A stretch of DNA of 50,814 nt from the NCBI GenBank assembly GCA_050946255.1, contig JBMNUL010000003.1:1-50814 (forward strand), given 5' to 3'. The notes below the pieces were generated by a model. It saw only the letters and a list, made by a program, of their open reading frames with translations. It had not been told where the DNA came from and did no database searches. This stretch comes from JBMNUL01 sp050946255 (lineage in GTDB: Bacteria > Actinomycetota > Coriobacteriia > Coriobacteriales > CADBOM01). The position numbers were made by a program, and so were the translations under genes. Positions 25,007-34,426 of this stretch are shown piece by piece. How positions within the stretch are numbered: the stretch's first letter is position 1; each line of letters starts with the position of its first letter.

Positions 25007-26248
25007 CTACAGAACCGAGAACACCCTGACGTGCACGTTTCCATCGCCAGACCCATCGCCCTTGGGAACCGAGGTGTACACAACGACGTTGTCAGAGGTT
25101 CCGGTGCTGAGCAGGAAGTCCCCGTAGCTCTCGCAGCCCGAGACAGTGTCTATCGCGAAGAAGCTCTGGGACGAGAGGTCCAACCCGACCACGCTCTTCG
25201 TGCTCTTGATGAACAGGTACTTGCCGCATTTTACCGGAGTGTCCATTGGCGTCCTGTTGAAGCGCATGTAGGTGGAATCATCGATTGGCGCATATGTGCC
25301 GAAATCCGAAATCCCGCTGTCGTAGTTGTAGCTCTTCTCGATGCTGAACACGAATGAGCCATCGAGGTAGATCGCGTCGTATGCCTGCATGGAACTTGGA
25401 AGGAGCTCTGCGGCCACCACATCTCCCGTGCTCGCGTCTATTGCAGTTAGCTGATAGCGGGTGCTCTGCGTGTCGGCCCTTGGCACGATCGTCACGATTC
25501 CATCCGAGGCCTGCGGATTGGTTATCATCCTCCCGTGAGATGTGTAGACCACGCCCGCTTTGGATGATCCAGAATCTGCGTATTTGAGGTAGGAGTCGCT
25601 GTCTGAAGCTCCTCCGTCTTCGGATGGCATGTAGGTCCAGAATGCCCGGGACCCGCTAACGCACAGCATCGGCGGGTCGAAGTCCGCATCGCCTTGATCC
25701 ACCATATTGGGAGCTCCTATAGAAGATGAAGACTGGACAGGCGCCACATAGAGCCTCCAGTCGTCGGTATGCAAATTGCATTCCACCCAGACGATGACCT
25801 GGTCGTTGGCCCTGACGTCGTAGATCTGATAACCCTCGGATTTGGAAAGCGGCGTGGAGAGAACGGAGGACATCCCGCCGCTCAGAACGGGGAGAAGCCC
25901 TATTTGAACGAGCACGTCCGTTGAATCACCCGGATAGAGCATGGCGGCAAGCGAATCTCCATCCATGTGCCCGACCGTTCCTATCTGGAGGTCGTATTCA
26001 GTTGTGAGGGAGACGCATTTTGAAGCATCTAGCTCCGAGAAGTCAGAGGAATCGACGACCTGATCCGTCGACACATCGAGCTCTGTGGGCTCGACATCGC
26101 CCTGCGCGCCCGTCGATCCACCCGAAGAAGAGCAGCCGCTGAGAATCGCCGTCGAGCCTATGATTGCCAGCGTTACCCCGGCAGACCCGATGACGAACTC
26201 CCTTCTGGTCAGCTCGAAACGATCTTTTTCTTCGTTCTTCTCAACCAT
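25007..26248 (-). CDS. Putative Tat-exported lipoprotein, beta-propeller-like, unknown function
   Basis: 413 residues from ATG 26248 (MVEKNEEKDR); an upstream open extension lacks similarity. The start shows a twin-arginine-like motif (LTRREFVIG, R15-R16), a hydrophobic stretch and a lipobox with Cys39 (ILSGC), followed by a Gly/Ser linker. The mature part has repeated strands such as VIVWVECNL, SRAFWTYMPS, YQLTAIDASTGDVV and GSFVFSIEKS, reminiscent of a beta-propeller sensor or binding protein, but I do not recognise the family. It lies upstream of the response regulator on the same strand, 267 nt away, and might supply a signal to the kinase; this is only positional. Confidence 0.75.
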   Translation of the reverse strand: MVEKNEEKDRFELTRREFVIGSAGVTLAIIGSTAILSGCSSSGGSTGAQGDVEPTELDVSTDQVVDSSDFSELDASKCVSLTTEYDLQIGTVGHMDGDSLAAMLYPGDSTDVLVQIGLLPVLSGGMSSVLSTPLSKSEGYQIYDVRANDQVIVWVECNLHTDDWRLYVAPVQSSSSIGAPNMVDQGDADFDPPMLCVSGSRAFWTYMPSEDGGASDSDSYLKYADSGSSKAGVVYTSHGRMITNPQASDGIVTIVPRADTQSTRYQLTAIDASTGDVVAAELLPSSMQAYDAIYLDGSFVFSIEKSYNYDSGISDFGTYAPIDDSTYMRFNRTPMDTPVKCGKYLFIKSTKSVVGLDLSSQSFFAIDTVSGCESYGDFLLSTGTSDNVVVYTSVPKGDGSGDGNVHVRVFSVL

Positions 26249-26498
26249 CAGCACCAAACCCAATGAGAAACGTTCGACCTCGCGGCAAGGAATGGACCTT
26301 GTGCAGAATATGATACGACACCCGGAAAACCACCTCCGCGTAATCGAATTTCGCATCAGCCCAATGCGCGAAAAATGGAACGGCAAAGAATTTTAGCGGC
26401 TTTCATGTTAACGAGGATTTTATTCCGACTTTGTGGTAGCTTGATAAATATGAACCTGAAGTCTCGGAAATTCTGCTCGAAAGGCAGGACTGGGGAAC

Positions 26499-26507
26499 TG
26501 GTACAAT
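26499..26507 (+). promoter_or_regulatory. Candidate extended -10 promoter for the cytidylate-kinase-like gene
   Basis: TGGTACAAT, an extended -10, lies 35 nt upstream of the GTG start. No good -35 is needed for this class and none is obvious. Confidence 0.45.
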
Positions 26508-26542
26508 TACGGGAATGCTGGCTTTGAACCTAGGAGGTTGTC

Positions 26543-27145
26543 GTGGCATCGCGAATCATAACCATAAGCAGGCAGTATGGAAGCGGTGGTCGTGAAGTCG
26601 GGGAAAGACTGGCCGAGAAACTCGGCTACACCTATTACGACAAGGAAGTTATCCGCCGCGCAGTAGAGGAAAGCGATATCAGCGAGGAAATCTTCGAGAA
26701 AGGCGACGAGAGCGCTGGCAGCATGTTCTCGTATCTGCTCTCGTTTGCAAACGGCCAAGGTGGACAAGAGGAATCTCTGCCCCTGCCCGACCGCATCTTC
26801 CTGATCCAGTCAAAGGTCATCAAGAAGCTGGCCGCCGAGGGCCCGTGCGTCATCATCGGGCGTTCTGCGGACTATGTGCTGCGCGACAGCCCAGACCTGC
26901 TGAGAGTTCTAATCTATGCGGACAAAAAAGCCCGCGTCGAACGTGTCATGAAGCGCAACAACCTCACCGAGAAGGGTGCCCTGGCCCGAATCAAGAAGAT
27001 CGACAAGGGCCGCGCGCTCTACTACGAGCAATTCACCGGCAACAAATGGTGCGACGTATTCCAGCATGACGTCGCGATTTCCACGAGCAGGTTCTCCATC
27101 GAGGACACTGTCGAGATTCTTGCGAATATAGCCAAGAACAGCTAA
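26543..27145 (+). CDS. Cytidylate kinase-like family protein
   Basis: 200 residues from GTG 26543, with AGGAGG 5 nt upstream. The N-terminus ITISRQYGSGGREVG carries a P-loop of the Cytidylate_kin2 family, followed by YYDKEVIRRA, VIIGRSADYVL and an Arg/Lys-rich lid (VERVMKRNNLTEKGA). The family is related to cytidylate kinase but usually coexists with the true Cmk, and its substrate is mostly unproven. It stands alone with its own promoter and terminator candidates. Confidence 0.9.
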   Translation: MASRIITISRQYGSGGREVGERLAEKLGYTYYDKEVIRRAVEESDISEEIFEKGDESAGSMFSYLLSFANGQGGQEESLPLPDRIFLIQSKVIKKLAAEGPCVIIGRSADYVLRDSPDLLRVLIYADKKARVERVMKRNNLTEKGALARIKKIDKGRALYYEQFTGNKWCDVFQHDVAISTSRFSIEDTVEILANIAKNS

Positions 27146-27170
27146 ACGGCGCAACCTCATGCATTGAGTT

Positions 27171-27213
27171 CGAGCCCGGGTTCTCGTCATGAGACCCGGG
27201 TTCGATTGTTTTC
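27171..27213 (+). terminator. Rho-independent terminator after the cytidylate-kinase-like gene
   Basis: CGAGCCCGGGT and ACCCGGGTTCG form a GC-rich stem, extended by CTC/GAG with a one-base bulge, followed by ATTGTTTTC. It is 25 nt past the stop. Confidence 0.75.
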
Positions 27214-27263
27214 TGCTACTGCTTGAATTGCCCTGGCGAGCAAGGGAGCCTGCCGACTGCGCC

Positions 27264-27369
27264 GACGTTCGGAAATCCCGTTGAGGCCTAGCCCTCGAAA
27301 TCTCATCGGCGGTGTCGACATTCGGAAATTCCGCTGAAGCTGGGCCCTCGAAATCTCACCATGGCCGTC
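27264..27369. repeat. Two 53-bp imperfect tandem repeats
   Basis: Units start at 27264 (GACGTTCGGAAATCCCG) and 27317 (GACATTCGGAAATTCCG) and share CCCTCGAAATCTCA in the same register. A decayed third copy may follow (TCAAAATCTTG). They lie in the gap between convergent ends of the cytidylate-kinase-like gene and purB. Confidence 0.75.
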
Positions 27370-27430
27370 TTCAAAATCTTGCCGAATAGGACCGGCCAAC
27401 CGAAGCCCCATCGAGGTAATCGCCTGACGG

Positions 27431-28774
27431 CTAGAACTCCAGATTCTCCAGCCTGTCGAAGATCGTGTCGATCCTCGTGAGGAACTCCCTCGGGTCGAAG
27501 ATCTTGTCGAGCTGCTCATCGGTGAGGGTGCACTCCGGGTCTTCCTCCAGCAACTCGCGGAAGCTCTTCCCCTCGCGTGCCTCCTGGATGTCGCCCCAGA
27601 CCTTCATGGCGTTTCGCTGCACCACAACGTAGGCATCCTCGCGGGTGATGCCGGTCTGGCAAAGAGCGAGGAGGACCTTGGATGAGAAGATGAGGCCCCT
27701 CGTTCGCCAGAGGTTGTGCTCCATCTTCTCGGGATAGACGAACAGCCCGTCGAGAATCGGCTGCATCTTGGAGAACATGTAGTCGAGGGCGGTGAAGCTG
27801 TCGGCCAGCGCCACGCGCTCGGTTCCGGAATGGCTGATGTCCCTCTCGTACCAAAGGGCGACGTTGTCGAGGGCGACCTGAGCATTTGCCTTGACAACAC
27901 GCGAGAGCCCGCAGACCCTCTCCACCGTGATCGGGTTGCGCTTGTGGGGCATTGCCGACGAACCCTTCTGCCCCTTCTTGAATGGCTCCTCCGCCTCGAT
28001 GACGTCGGTCTGCTGAAGGAGCCTAATCTGCGTGGCAATAGACTCGAGCGTTGCCGCCACGGTTGCAAGAGACGTCATGACCTGTGCATGACGGTCGCGG
28101 GAGACGACCTGTGTGGAAAGTGGGTCGGGAGTCAGCCCGAGCTTGTCGCACACATAGCTCTCGACGAACGGGTCGATGTTGGAGTAGGAACCCACGGCCC
28201 CAGAAATCGCGCCGGTGGCAATGACCTTCCGGGCATCGAGCATGCGCTGCTCGCAGCGCTTCAGCTGCCATGCCCAGCTCCCGAACTTCATCCCGAACGT
28301 CATCGGCTCCGCATGTATGCCATGGGTGCGGCCAACGCAAAGGGTGTCTCGGTACTCGAAAGCCTTGGCCTTGCAAGTTGCCCCGAGCTTGCGGATGTCA
28401 TCGAGAATGATGTCGATTGCCTGGGTGATCTGATAGCAAAGAGCCGTGTCCCCGAGGTCTGAAGAGGTCATCCCATAGTGGACCCATCGGCTGGGCGGCT
28501 CCTGCCCCTCGGGCACGTCCTTGTCGATGTATTCGGCCATGTTGGTCAGGAATGCGATCACATCGTGGTTGGTGACCTTCTCGATCTCGTCGATGCGCTC
28601 CACGGTGAAGTCGGCATGCTCGCGAATCCAAGCGGCCTCTTCCTTCGTGATCCCGATCTTGCCGAGCTCTGCCTGAGCCTCGCAGGCCAAAAGCTCGATT
28701 TCCTTCCATACCTCGAACTTGTTCTGGAGTGAGAAGATGTGCCCCATCTCCGGACGCGTGTACCTATCTATCAA
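27431..28774 (-). CDS. purB: Adenylosuccinate lyase
   Basis: 447 residues, typical for PurB. It cleaves SAICAR to AICAR and adenylosuccinate to AMP, with fumarate release. The fumarase/lyase signature GSSAMPHKRNPI is intact; SRWVHYGMTSSDLGDTA and GRTHGIHAEPMTFG are family blocks. The start is TTG 28774, with GGGAGG 5 nt upstream and the expected beginning MIDRYTRPEM. It follows cysK by 42 nt, so the two probably share a transcript. Confidence 0.97.
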   Translation of the reverse strand: MIDRYTRPEMGHIFSLQNKFEVWKEIELLACEAQAELGKIGITKEEAAWIREHADFTVERIDEIEKVTNHDVIAFLTNMAEYIDKDVPEGQEPPSRWVHYGMTSSDLGDTALCYQITQAIDIILDDIRKLGATCKAKAFEYRDTLCVGRTHGIHAEPMTFGMKFGSWAWQLKRCEQRMLDARKVIATGAISGAVGSYSNIDPFVESYVCDKLGLTPDPLSTQVVSRDRHAQVMTSLATVAATLESIATQIRLLQQTDVIEAEEPFKKGQKGSSAMPHKRNPITVERVCGLSRVVKANAQVALDNVALWYERDISHSGTERVALADSFTALDYMFSKMQPILDGLFVYPEKMEHNLWRTRGLIFSSKVLLALCQTGITREDAYVVVQRNAMKVWGDIQEAREGKSFRELLEEDPECTLTDEQLDKIFDPREFLTRIDTIFDRLENLEF

Positions 28775-28816
28775 TGTTGCCTCCCTGTTGCTCTGGGTTC
28801 CTCGAAAACCACGCCA

Positions 28817-29743
28817 TCAGTCGAACAGCGGCGTGCTGAAATACCTCTCGCCCGTGTCGGGCAATATCGTCACCACGGTCTTGCCGGGCCCGAGTTCGTG
28901 TGCCAGCTCGAGCGCACACACCACGTTGCTCCCACTGGATATCCCGCAGAGAAGACCCTCTTCGCGAGCCAGCCTCCTCGACATCTCGATGGCCTGCTCG
29001 TCGGAGACCTTCACTATCCTATCGTAGATGCTGCGGTCCAAGATCTTGGGGATGATGCCATCGCCGATTCCCATCTGCATATGGGTGCCGACCTTTCCTC
29101 CGGAGAGGATCGCGGCGTTCTCGGGCTCGGCAACCCAAATCTTTATGTCTGGGTTTGCCTGCTTGAACACCTTCCCGCAACCGGTCAGGGTTCCGCCGGT
29201 TCCAACTCCGCTGCAGAACCCGTCTATTGGGCCATCCATCTGTTTCAGGATTTCAGCAGCAGTTCCATCCACCTGCGCAGAAACGTTGTCGGGATTTTCG
29301 AACTGCTGGGGAATGAACACGCGGGGGTCGTTGGCTGCCATCTGGCTGGCTATAGAGATGCACTTCGAGATGCACTCCCCGATGTTCCCGGCATCGTGAA
29401 CGAGCACCAGCTCGGAACCGTAGATCGAGACTATCTTGCGACGTTCCTCGCTGACGGAATCGGGCATGATTATCCTCGACTTGAGCCCCATAGCTGCGCA
29501 CACCAGCGCGAGGCCGATGCCCTGGTTTCCGCTGGTGGGCTCCACGATGATCGAGTTCTCGTCGATATCTCCCCTTGCCATGGCCTGCTTGATCATGTTG
29601 TAGGCAGTGCGGGTCTTTATCGACCCACCGACGTTCACGGCCTCGAACTTGACCACCACTCTGGCATCTCCGGGCCTCACGACCCTGTTGAGCTTTATCA
29701 GCGGCGTGGAGCCAATGGCTTCCATCACGTTATCGCAGATCAA
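28817..29743 (-). CDS. cysK: Cysteine synthase (O-acetylserine sulfhydrylase-like, PLP-dependent)
   Basis: 308 residues, fold type II PLP enzyme. It makes cysteine from O-acetylserine and sulfide in this family. The PLP lysine is K43 (GGSIKTRTAY), where CysK usually has SVKDR; the substrate-carboxylate loop is TSGNQG (70-75) in place of the common TSGNTG. The C-terminal phosphate loop GVGTGGTLTG and TGERYFSTPLF are normal. The start is TTG 29743, favoured because MICDNVMEAIGSTPL matches the family start. The two substitutions could shift substrate preference; confidence in the family is high, in the exact substrate lower. Confidence 0.88.
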   Translation of the reverse strand: MICDNVMEAIGSTPLIKLNRVVRPGDARVVVKFEAVNVGGSIKTRTAYNMIKQAMARGDIDENSIIVEPTSGNQGIGLALVCAAMGLKSRIIMPDSVSEERRKIVSIYGSELVLVHDAGNIGECISKCISIASQMAANDPRVFIPQQFENPDNVSAQVDGTAAEILKQMDGPIDGFCSGVGTGGTLTGCGKVFKQANPDIKIWVAEPENAAILSGGKVGTHMQMGIGDGIIPKILDRSIYDRIVKVSDEQAIEMSRRLAREEGLLCGISSGSNVVCALELAHELGPGKTVVTILPDTGERYFSTPLFD

Positions 29744-29830
29744 TCCACAACCCCCATCTGAAACTATCTTTCGATGTACATTGTGACATTTTCTTCAGCT
29801 GAACCACGACGATTAGGGGAAACGGGCAAG

Positions 29831-30835
29831 CTATTCTCCTGTCGCCCATTTCCCAGTGCACACTCCGAGAATCCACATTTCGAGGCTCAGCTTCGGATCT
29901 GCCCCCCTCTTGATCTCCATCTCGCATTGAGCCGCGCGGTCGAGAGCCTCTTCGAGCTCATCTTGCTTGAACCTCGCAGCATACCTGTAGTGGTTTCTGT
30001 ACATGAAGCTAGACCCCCCGAGGACCTCTTCCAGAGGTGCCCTCACGGGACGCGAGTCCATCGCCTTCGTGACTATGAGCTCCCTTATCCTCTTCTCGCA
30101 CATCGTCAGAAGCCCGAGCTCAGCCTGATCGCCCATTATCTCGAGCAGCTTCATGCACTTGCCGGCATCTCGCTCCCCCAGTGCCGCAGTGAGGTCCCAG
30201 GGTTTTGGCGAGCTGATTCGCGTGACCATGGACTCTACGTCTTCGAGCGTGATGGTGTCTCGTCCTTGCGCTGCCAGGTAATCGCAAAGTTTCTTGACCT
30301 CGCTGTTGAGGGCAACGGTGGAGTTTCCCACCATATCTACCATTGCATCCACTGCGTCTGGCTCGATCTCGGCGTTGGCAGACTTGACGAGCCTTCGCAC
30401 GAAGTCTGCTATATCCGACCGGCGCTTCTTGAGGTCGCAGGAGATGTAGGCCTTTGGATAGAGCTTGTGCACCTTCTTGTAGAGCTTCGTGTTCTTTGCG
30501 AGGCTGTTGCCGGTCATCACTAGAACCGTGGAGTCGGTAGGAGCATCGAGGTAATCGCATATTGAATCGAGGAGGTCTTTCTTGGCATGCCCTATGTTGT
30601 CGACGACGACAAGCCTCATATCGGAGAGGAACGGCACGGTGTTGCACGCTGCCACAACCTCGCCGGGAGGATCTACTTCCTGAGCATCGAAATTGGTCTG
30701 GTTCAGGGCGAGGTCGCCCTTCTCGGCGACGCGCTCCTGCATCCTCTTGAGCAGGGCCTTTCGCTTGAGGCTGTCTTCACCTATGAACAGATATACCGGC
30801 AGAAGGGCTTTGGACTTTGCCAACTGCATCTCCAT
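29831..30835 (-). CDS. holA: DNA polymerase III subunit delta
   Basis: 334 residues. HolA opens the beta clamp as part of the clamp loader. The sequence has the family start LLPVYLFIGEDSLKRKALL, the central RLVVVDNIGHAKKD and a C-terminal helical region; no intact Walker A is present, as expected for delta. It follows comEC by 24 nt on the same strand, an arrangement common in Gram-positive bacteria. The ribosome-binding site is weak. Confidence 0.93.
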   Translation of the reverse strand: MEMQLAKSKALLPVYLFIGEDSLKRKALLKRMQERVAEKGDLALNQTNFDAQEVDPPGEVVAACNTVPFLSDMRLVVVDNIGHAKKDLLDSICDYLDAPTDSTVLVMTGNSLAKNTKLYKKVHKLYPKAYISCDLKKRRSDIADFVRRLVKSANAEIEPDAVDAMVDMVGNSTVALNSEVKKLCDYLAAQGRDTITLEDVESMVTRISSPKPWDLTAALGERDAGKCMKLLEIMGDQAELGLLTMCEKRIRELIVTKAMDSRPVRAPLEEVLGGSSFMYRNHYRYAARFKQDELEEALDRAAQCEMEIKRGADPKLSLEMWILGVCTGKWATGE

Positions 30836-30859
30836 CGATTTATTGCTTGGTCTCAGAAA

Positions 30860-33325
30860 TCAAATGTTAGCACACGTGACAATCGCCGAACCCCCATCAA
30901 GAGTCAATGTGATATCACCGTCGAGGTCCGTGCGGTACACCTCCGCCCCTCCTCTCTCGAGAACATCTAAAGTGTTTTCATCTGGGTGCCCATACCTGTT
31001 GTTCTCCCCGACGCTGATCAAGGCGATCTTTGGCCTCAACTCTTCCATCAGCTCATCGTTGACAGACTCGGCACTACCATGGTGCCCGACCTTTATCGCA
31101 TCGACCTCCCCCACCAAGCCGTCGTCGATCATCTGCTGCAAGGGCTCGCTCTCCGCGTCTCCTGTTAGAAGCATCTCGAACTCGGAATCACCATCCAAAT
31201 CCGAGTCGTACACCAGGAGAAGCACCAGCGAGTCCTCGTTCTCCGACTCCTCAATCGTCCCTTCTGGCCACACCACGTCCAAGCTCACATGCTCCGAGAG
31301 CCTTATCTTGTCTCCAGCCGACACCTCAACGATTCCCTCATCCCCAGAGAGGTCCCGTGCCTCCTCGAGCACCTCCTCTGCAGATTCGTCCTTTTCACCA
31401 AACGCGACCGACCCCCGGGTGAACACGACGCGGTCGACGAGGACCATGGAGTCCATCGCGTCCAATGCACCGCAGTGGTCTGCGTCGAAATGAGTTATCG
31501 CCACCGCATCTAAGTGGTATACCTGGTTCCTCCCGAGAGCTGACCGGAGAACGGTATCGTATTTCCCGGTATCGACCATGACCTGCCTGAACCCATCTCT
31601 CACGAGTATCGAATCTCCCTGGCCTACGTCCATTGCCACCACCTGCACTGGCTTGTATGCGAGCACGACCATGGCCAGGGCGAACACGGCCACAGGAAAC
31701 GCTGCCTTGGACGCCTGCCTCCAAGGGTGCTCACCTGGCAATGGCCAAAATATCCAGAGAAGGGTGATCGAGACCAGGAAGATCGTCCAGGCCACAGCGG
31801 GAGTGGCATATGCCGGTACCGCCATGAACGCCAGAGACGCCATGGCCACCACAAGCCGCGACATCGCCTCGGCAATATGGCACAGCAACCAGAGAATCGC
31901 CATCCCAAGAGGAGGAAACACCGCGCATGCGACCATCGCGATGATTCCTCCCATCAGAAGAACCGTGATAATCGGAGCCACGACCAGATTCGAGAGCGGT
32001 CCTCCTATCGAAAGCATCGAGAACATGGGTACCGAAACCGGGAGCGTCGCAAGTTGAGCCACGATCGTCATCGCCATTGGCTGCGATATCGCCTCCAGCC
32101 GCTTGGGCAACAAGCTAGAAATCCACCTGGATGCGAGCGGGAGGAAAAGACATATTCCGGCCACGCCGAGCACAGATAGCGAAAACCCCACCGAGAACGC
32201 ATCGGATGGGTCGACCGCGAGCATCACCAGCACTGCCAGCGCAAGAGCCGATGGGGAATGGGCCCTCCTTCCGGCAACGTAGGAAATGCTTCCCACCGAA
32301 GCCATCACGCAAGATCTGAACGCAGATGCCTGAGTCCCGGTGAGCACGAGGTAGGAAACCATCACCGCACAGAGAACGGCGATGCTCCATTTCTTGGGAA
32401 GCCCGGCCCTGAGCAAAGCCCAGGAAACCAGCATTGCCACCACTGTGAGATGCGACCCCGATACCGCCAATAGATGCGTGAGACCGGTCACCTTGAACGA
32501 GTTGTCCAGGTCTGTTCCGGAAATCTGGGACCTGTCCCCGAGGACTATTCCCTTCATCAAGGCAGCCCCAGTTCCAGGGTTTGAGTCGATGTAGACCGAA
32601 TACCTGTGCCTGATGCTCCCAAACAACCCGCCCAAGGATTCTGCCCATCTTGCATCTTCGATTGAATATGGTTTGTAACTCCCGGCCACAAGAGACTGAT
32701 GAAGGCTCCTCGACCAGTCGTCATCCTCAATTCTGGAGAACCTTCCGCTTGCCACGAACGACATCCCCAGCGGGAGAATCTCTTCTTCGGAGCTCCAAGT
32801 CACCCGGACCTTCACCCAGTTCCCTCCGCCAAGACATGCTCGGCAGGTCGAGTACCAGCCTCTGGAACCCTGGGAGCCGTCGGAAACCACCTCCATTCTC
32901 AATCCGTCATCAGATGCCTCAAGGGCATCTACCTGAGCAGAAAATCCCTGCCAGCAAAGAAAGCCGACGACAAGTCCTGCGAACGCAGATGCAAACACCA
33001 TGCCGACGCGCATCGGTTGGAGAACACGCTGTGGTCCTCGCTCCGCCTCCCTGCGTCTTGCCCACCGCGCGATCACATAATCCAGGGCAAGCAGAAAAAC
33101 CAGAGAGATCAGCCCGAACATCCCCGCGATTGCAATCATGAGGAGCAGGGAGTTCGCCCAAATGGGAAAGGGAAGGAAGTCGACGGCCTGCCAGAGCAAG
33201 CCATTCCCAATATCGATTTCCCATGAGAGCTCTTCTGCAACCCGAATCGAAATCCAGAAGCAAAGAGCTGGCACCAGCAAGAACGGAAGCGAAGGCCTTG
33301 GAACATCCCTCTCGTCTACACGCAT
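30860..33325 (-). CDS. comEC: ComEC/Rec2 DNA-uptake channel
   Basis: 821 residues. Many hydrophobic segments form an N-terminal membrane part and the central competence domain (AVSGSHLTVVAMLVS, GTQASAFRSCVMASV). The C-terminal metallo-beta-lactamase-like domain has VAMDVGQGDSILVRDG and ITHFDADHCGALD (about 608-620), the HxDxDH metal site, and GHHGSAESV. It would pass one DNA strand into the cytoplasm. The start overlaps the comEA stop by 10 nt. Confidence 0.95.
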   Translation of the reverse strand: MRVDERDVPRPSLPFLLVPALCFWISIRVAEELSWEIDIGNGLLWQAVDFLPFPIWANSLLLMIAIAGMFGLISLVFLLALDYVIARWARRREAERGPQRVLQPMRVGMVFASAFAGLVVGFLCWQGFSAQVDALEASDDGLRMEVVSDGSQGSRGWYSTCRACLGGGNWVKVRVTWSSEEEILPLGMSFVASGRFSRIEDDDWSRSLHQSLVAGSYKPYSIEDARWAESLGGLFGSIRHRYSVYIDSNPGTGAALMKGIVLGDRSQISGTDLDNSFKVTGLTHLLAVSGSHLTVVAMLVSWALLRAGLPKKWSIAVLCAVMVSYLVLTGTQASAFRSCVMASVGSISYVAGRRAHSPSALALAVLVMLAVDPSDAFSVGFSLSVLGVAGICLFLPLASRWISSLLPKRLEAISQPMAMTIVAQLATLPVSVPMFSMLSIGGPLSNLVVAPIITVLLMGGIIAMVACAVFPPLGMAILWLLCHIAEAMSRLVVAMASLAFMAVPAYATPAVAWTIFLVSITLLWIFWPLPGEHPWRQASKAAFPVAVFALAMVVLAYKPVQVVAMDVGQGDSILVRDGFRQVMVDTGKYDTVLRSALGRNQVYHLDAVAITHFDADHCGALDAMDSMVLVDRVVFTRGSVAFGEKDESAEEVLEEARDLSGDEGIVEVSAGDKIRLSEHVSLDVVWPEGTIEESENEDSLVLLLVYDSDLDGDSEFEMLLTGDAESEPLQQMIDDGLVGEVDAIKVGHHGSAESVNDELMEELRPKIALISVGENNRYGHPDENTLDVLERGGAEVYRTDLDGDITLTLDGGSAIVTCANI

Positions 33326-34026
33326 ATGAGCTCGCAGATCTTTGAGTACTTGCCTTCTCCGATGCCAGACACCTCCTGTATCTCCTCTATGCTCGTAAAT
33401 CCGCCAGATTGTTCCCTGTACTCGATTATTGCCTGAGCTGTGGCGGGACCGATTCCAGGAAGCTCCTCTAGCTGTTCGGCTGTGGCCGTGTTGATGTTCA
33501 CGAGAGATTGTGCTTGAGATGACGACCCCTGAGCTGCGTCCCCCGTGCTTCCGGAAGCCGTTGCTCCTGCAACAGATCCAGACTCGACCTCTTCTTTCGT
33601 GGGAACATATATCTGCTCTCCGTCTACCAGGACCCTAGCCAAGTTGATGGACGACGAGCTGGCATCGTCCGATAGACCCCCGGCAAGCTCTACCGCATCG
33701 TTGACCCTGCTCCCCTCTTCGAGCTCATAGACCCCGGGCTTGCCAACTGCCCCGGCCACATGCACCATGACCGTGGTTTGCTCGCTCGCGACGGCGTCAG
33801 TTGCGCTTTCACCAGCATTGTCTTCTGCATCTGAAGTTGAGACTGCATCAGATTGAGCTTGTTCGATTTGAAACTCCTGGCCCGAAGCTATCGGAACCCA
33901 CCTGAACAGGGCAACGGTGATGACAACTAGCGCGACCACAGCGATTGCCTTCAAGACATTTGGGGGAATTTTCCCAAGCTGAGCCTTCTGCAGAAGCTCA
34001 TCTATATTTCTGCCAGTCCCGCTCAT
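33316..34026 (-). CDS. comEA: ComEA-like DNA receptor
   Basis: 236 residues. A short cytoplasmic N-terminus and one membrane anchor (about 24-42) precede a Ser/Ala/Thr-rich linker, an SLBB domain (VMVHVAGAVGKPGVYELEEG, about 86-140), another Ser-rich linker and a C-terminal tandem helix-hairpin-helix (NINTATAEQLEELPGIGP ... FTSIEEIQEVSGIGEGK). It binds incoming DNA outside the membrane for ComEC. GGAGG lies upstream of the ATG. First gene of comEA-comEC-holA. Confidence 0.95.
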   Translation of the reverse strand: MSGTGRNIDELLQKAQLGKIPPNVLKAIAVVALVVITVALFRWVPIASGQEFQIEQAQSDAVSTSDAEDNAGESATDAVASEQTTVMVHVAGAVGKPGVYELEEGSRVNDAVELAGGLSDDASSSSINLARVLVDGEQIYVPTKEEVESGSVAGATASGSTGDAAQGSSSQAQSLVNINTATAEQLEELPGIGPATAQAIIEYREQSGGFTSIEEIQEVSGIGEGKYSKICELICV

Positions 34027-34061
34027 CTGTCCTCGCCTCCAAGTTCATCTCTACAGAGAAG

Positions 34062-34089
34062 ATGCTAGGGCACGGGCATTAACAGACAA
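34062..34089 (-). promoter_or_regulatory. Candidate comEA promoter
   Basis: On the minus strand TTGTCT, 16 nt, TAGCAT, about 36 nt upstream of the comEA start. Each hexamer matches consensus at four of six positions. Confidence 0.35.
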
Positions 34090-34147
34090 CTTGGGATTTC
34101 CAAACCACAGCGGAAGCAAAGCATAACCAGAGCTGCACGAAATCGGA

Positions 34148-34426
34148 ATGGAATCCAACTGGAAAGAGGGAAAGACCGTAAAGGGGTCCAACTGGGATGA
34201 AAGAAAAATCGGAAAGGAATCTAACCGTCAAAGAAACCAAATCAGAACAGGACCCAGCTGGGAACGAACCGAATTCAGGACAAAATCCACCTGGGAACCA
34301 ACCGAAATCAGAATAGGGCCCGACCGGGGACGAACCGAAACCATAACAGAATCAGGACAAGCCCTACCGGGGGCGCAAACCCTGCTGGGGGTGGGACGAA
34401 CCGAGAACCAACTGAAACCAGAATAG
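34148..34426 (+). CDS. Questionable 92-residue frame made of 11-residue repeats
   Basis: Starts MESNWKEGKTVK and consists of about eight 11-residue repeats with a pattern of Ser/Pro, Trp, Glu-Arg, Thr/Lys, Glu and Ile/Arg. It has no clear ribosome-binding site and covers only the repeat array. Either a rapidly evolving repeat protein or, more likely, the incidental translation of a 33-bp satellite. Listed so that it can be checked. Confidence 0.2.
   Translation: MESNWKEGKTVKGSNWDERKIGKESNRQRNQIRTGPSWERTEFRTKSTWEPTEIRIGPDRGRTETITESGQALPGAQTLLGVGRTENQLKPE

Noticed and set aside
26543..27145. True cytidylate kinase (cmk)
   Set aside because: The sequence follows the shorter Cytidylate_kin2 family with SRQYGSGG, not the CMP-binding layout of Cmk.
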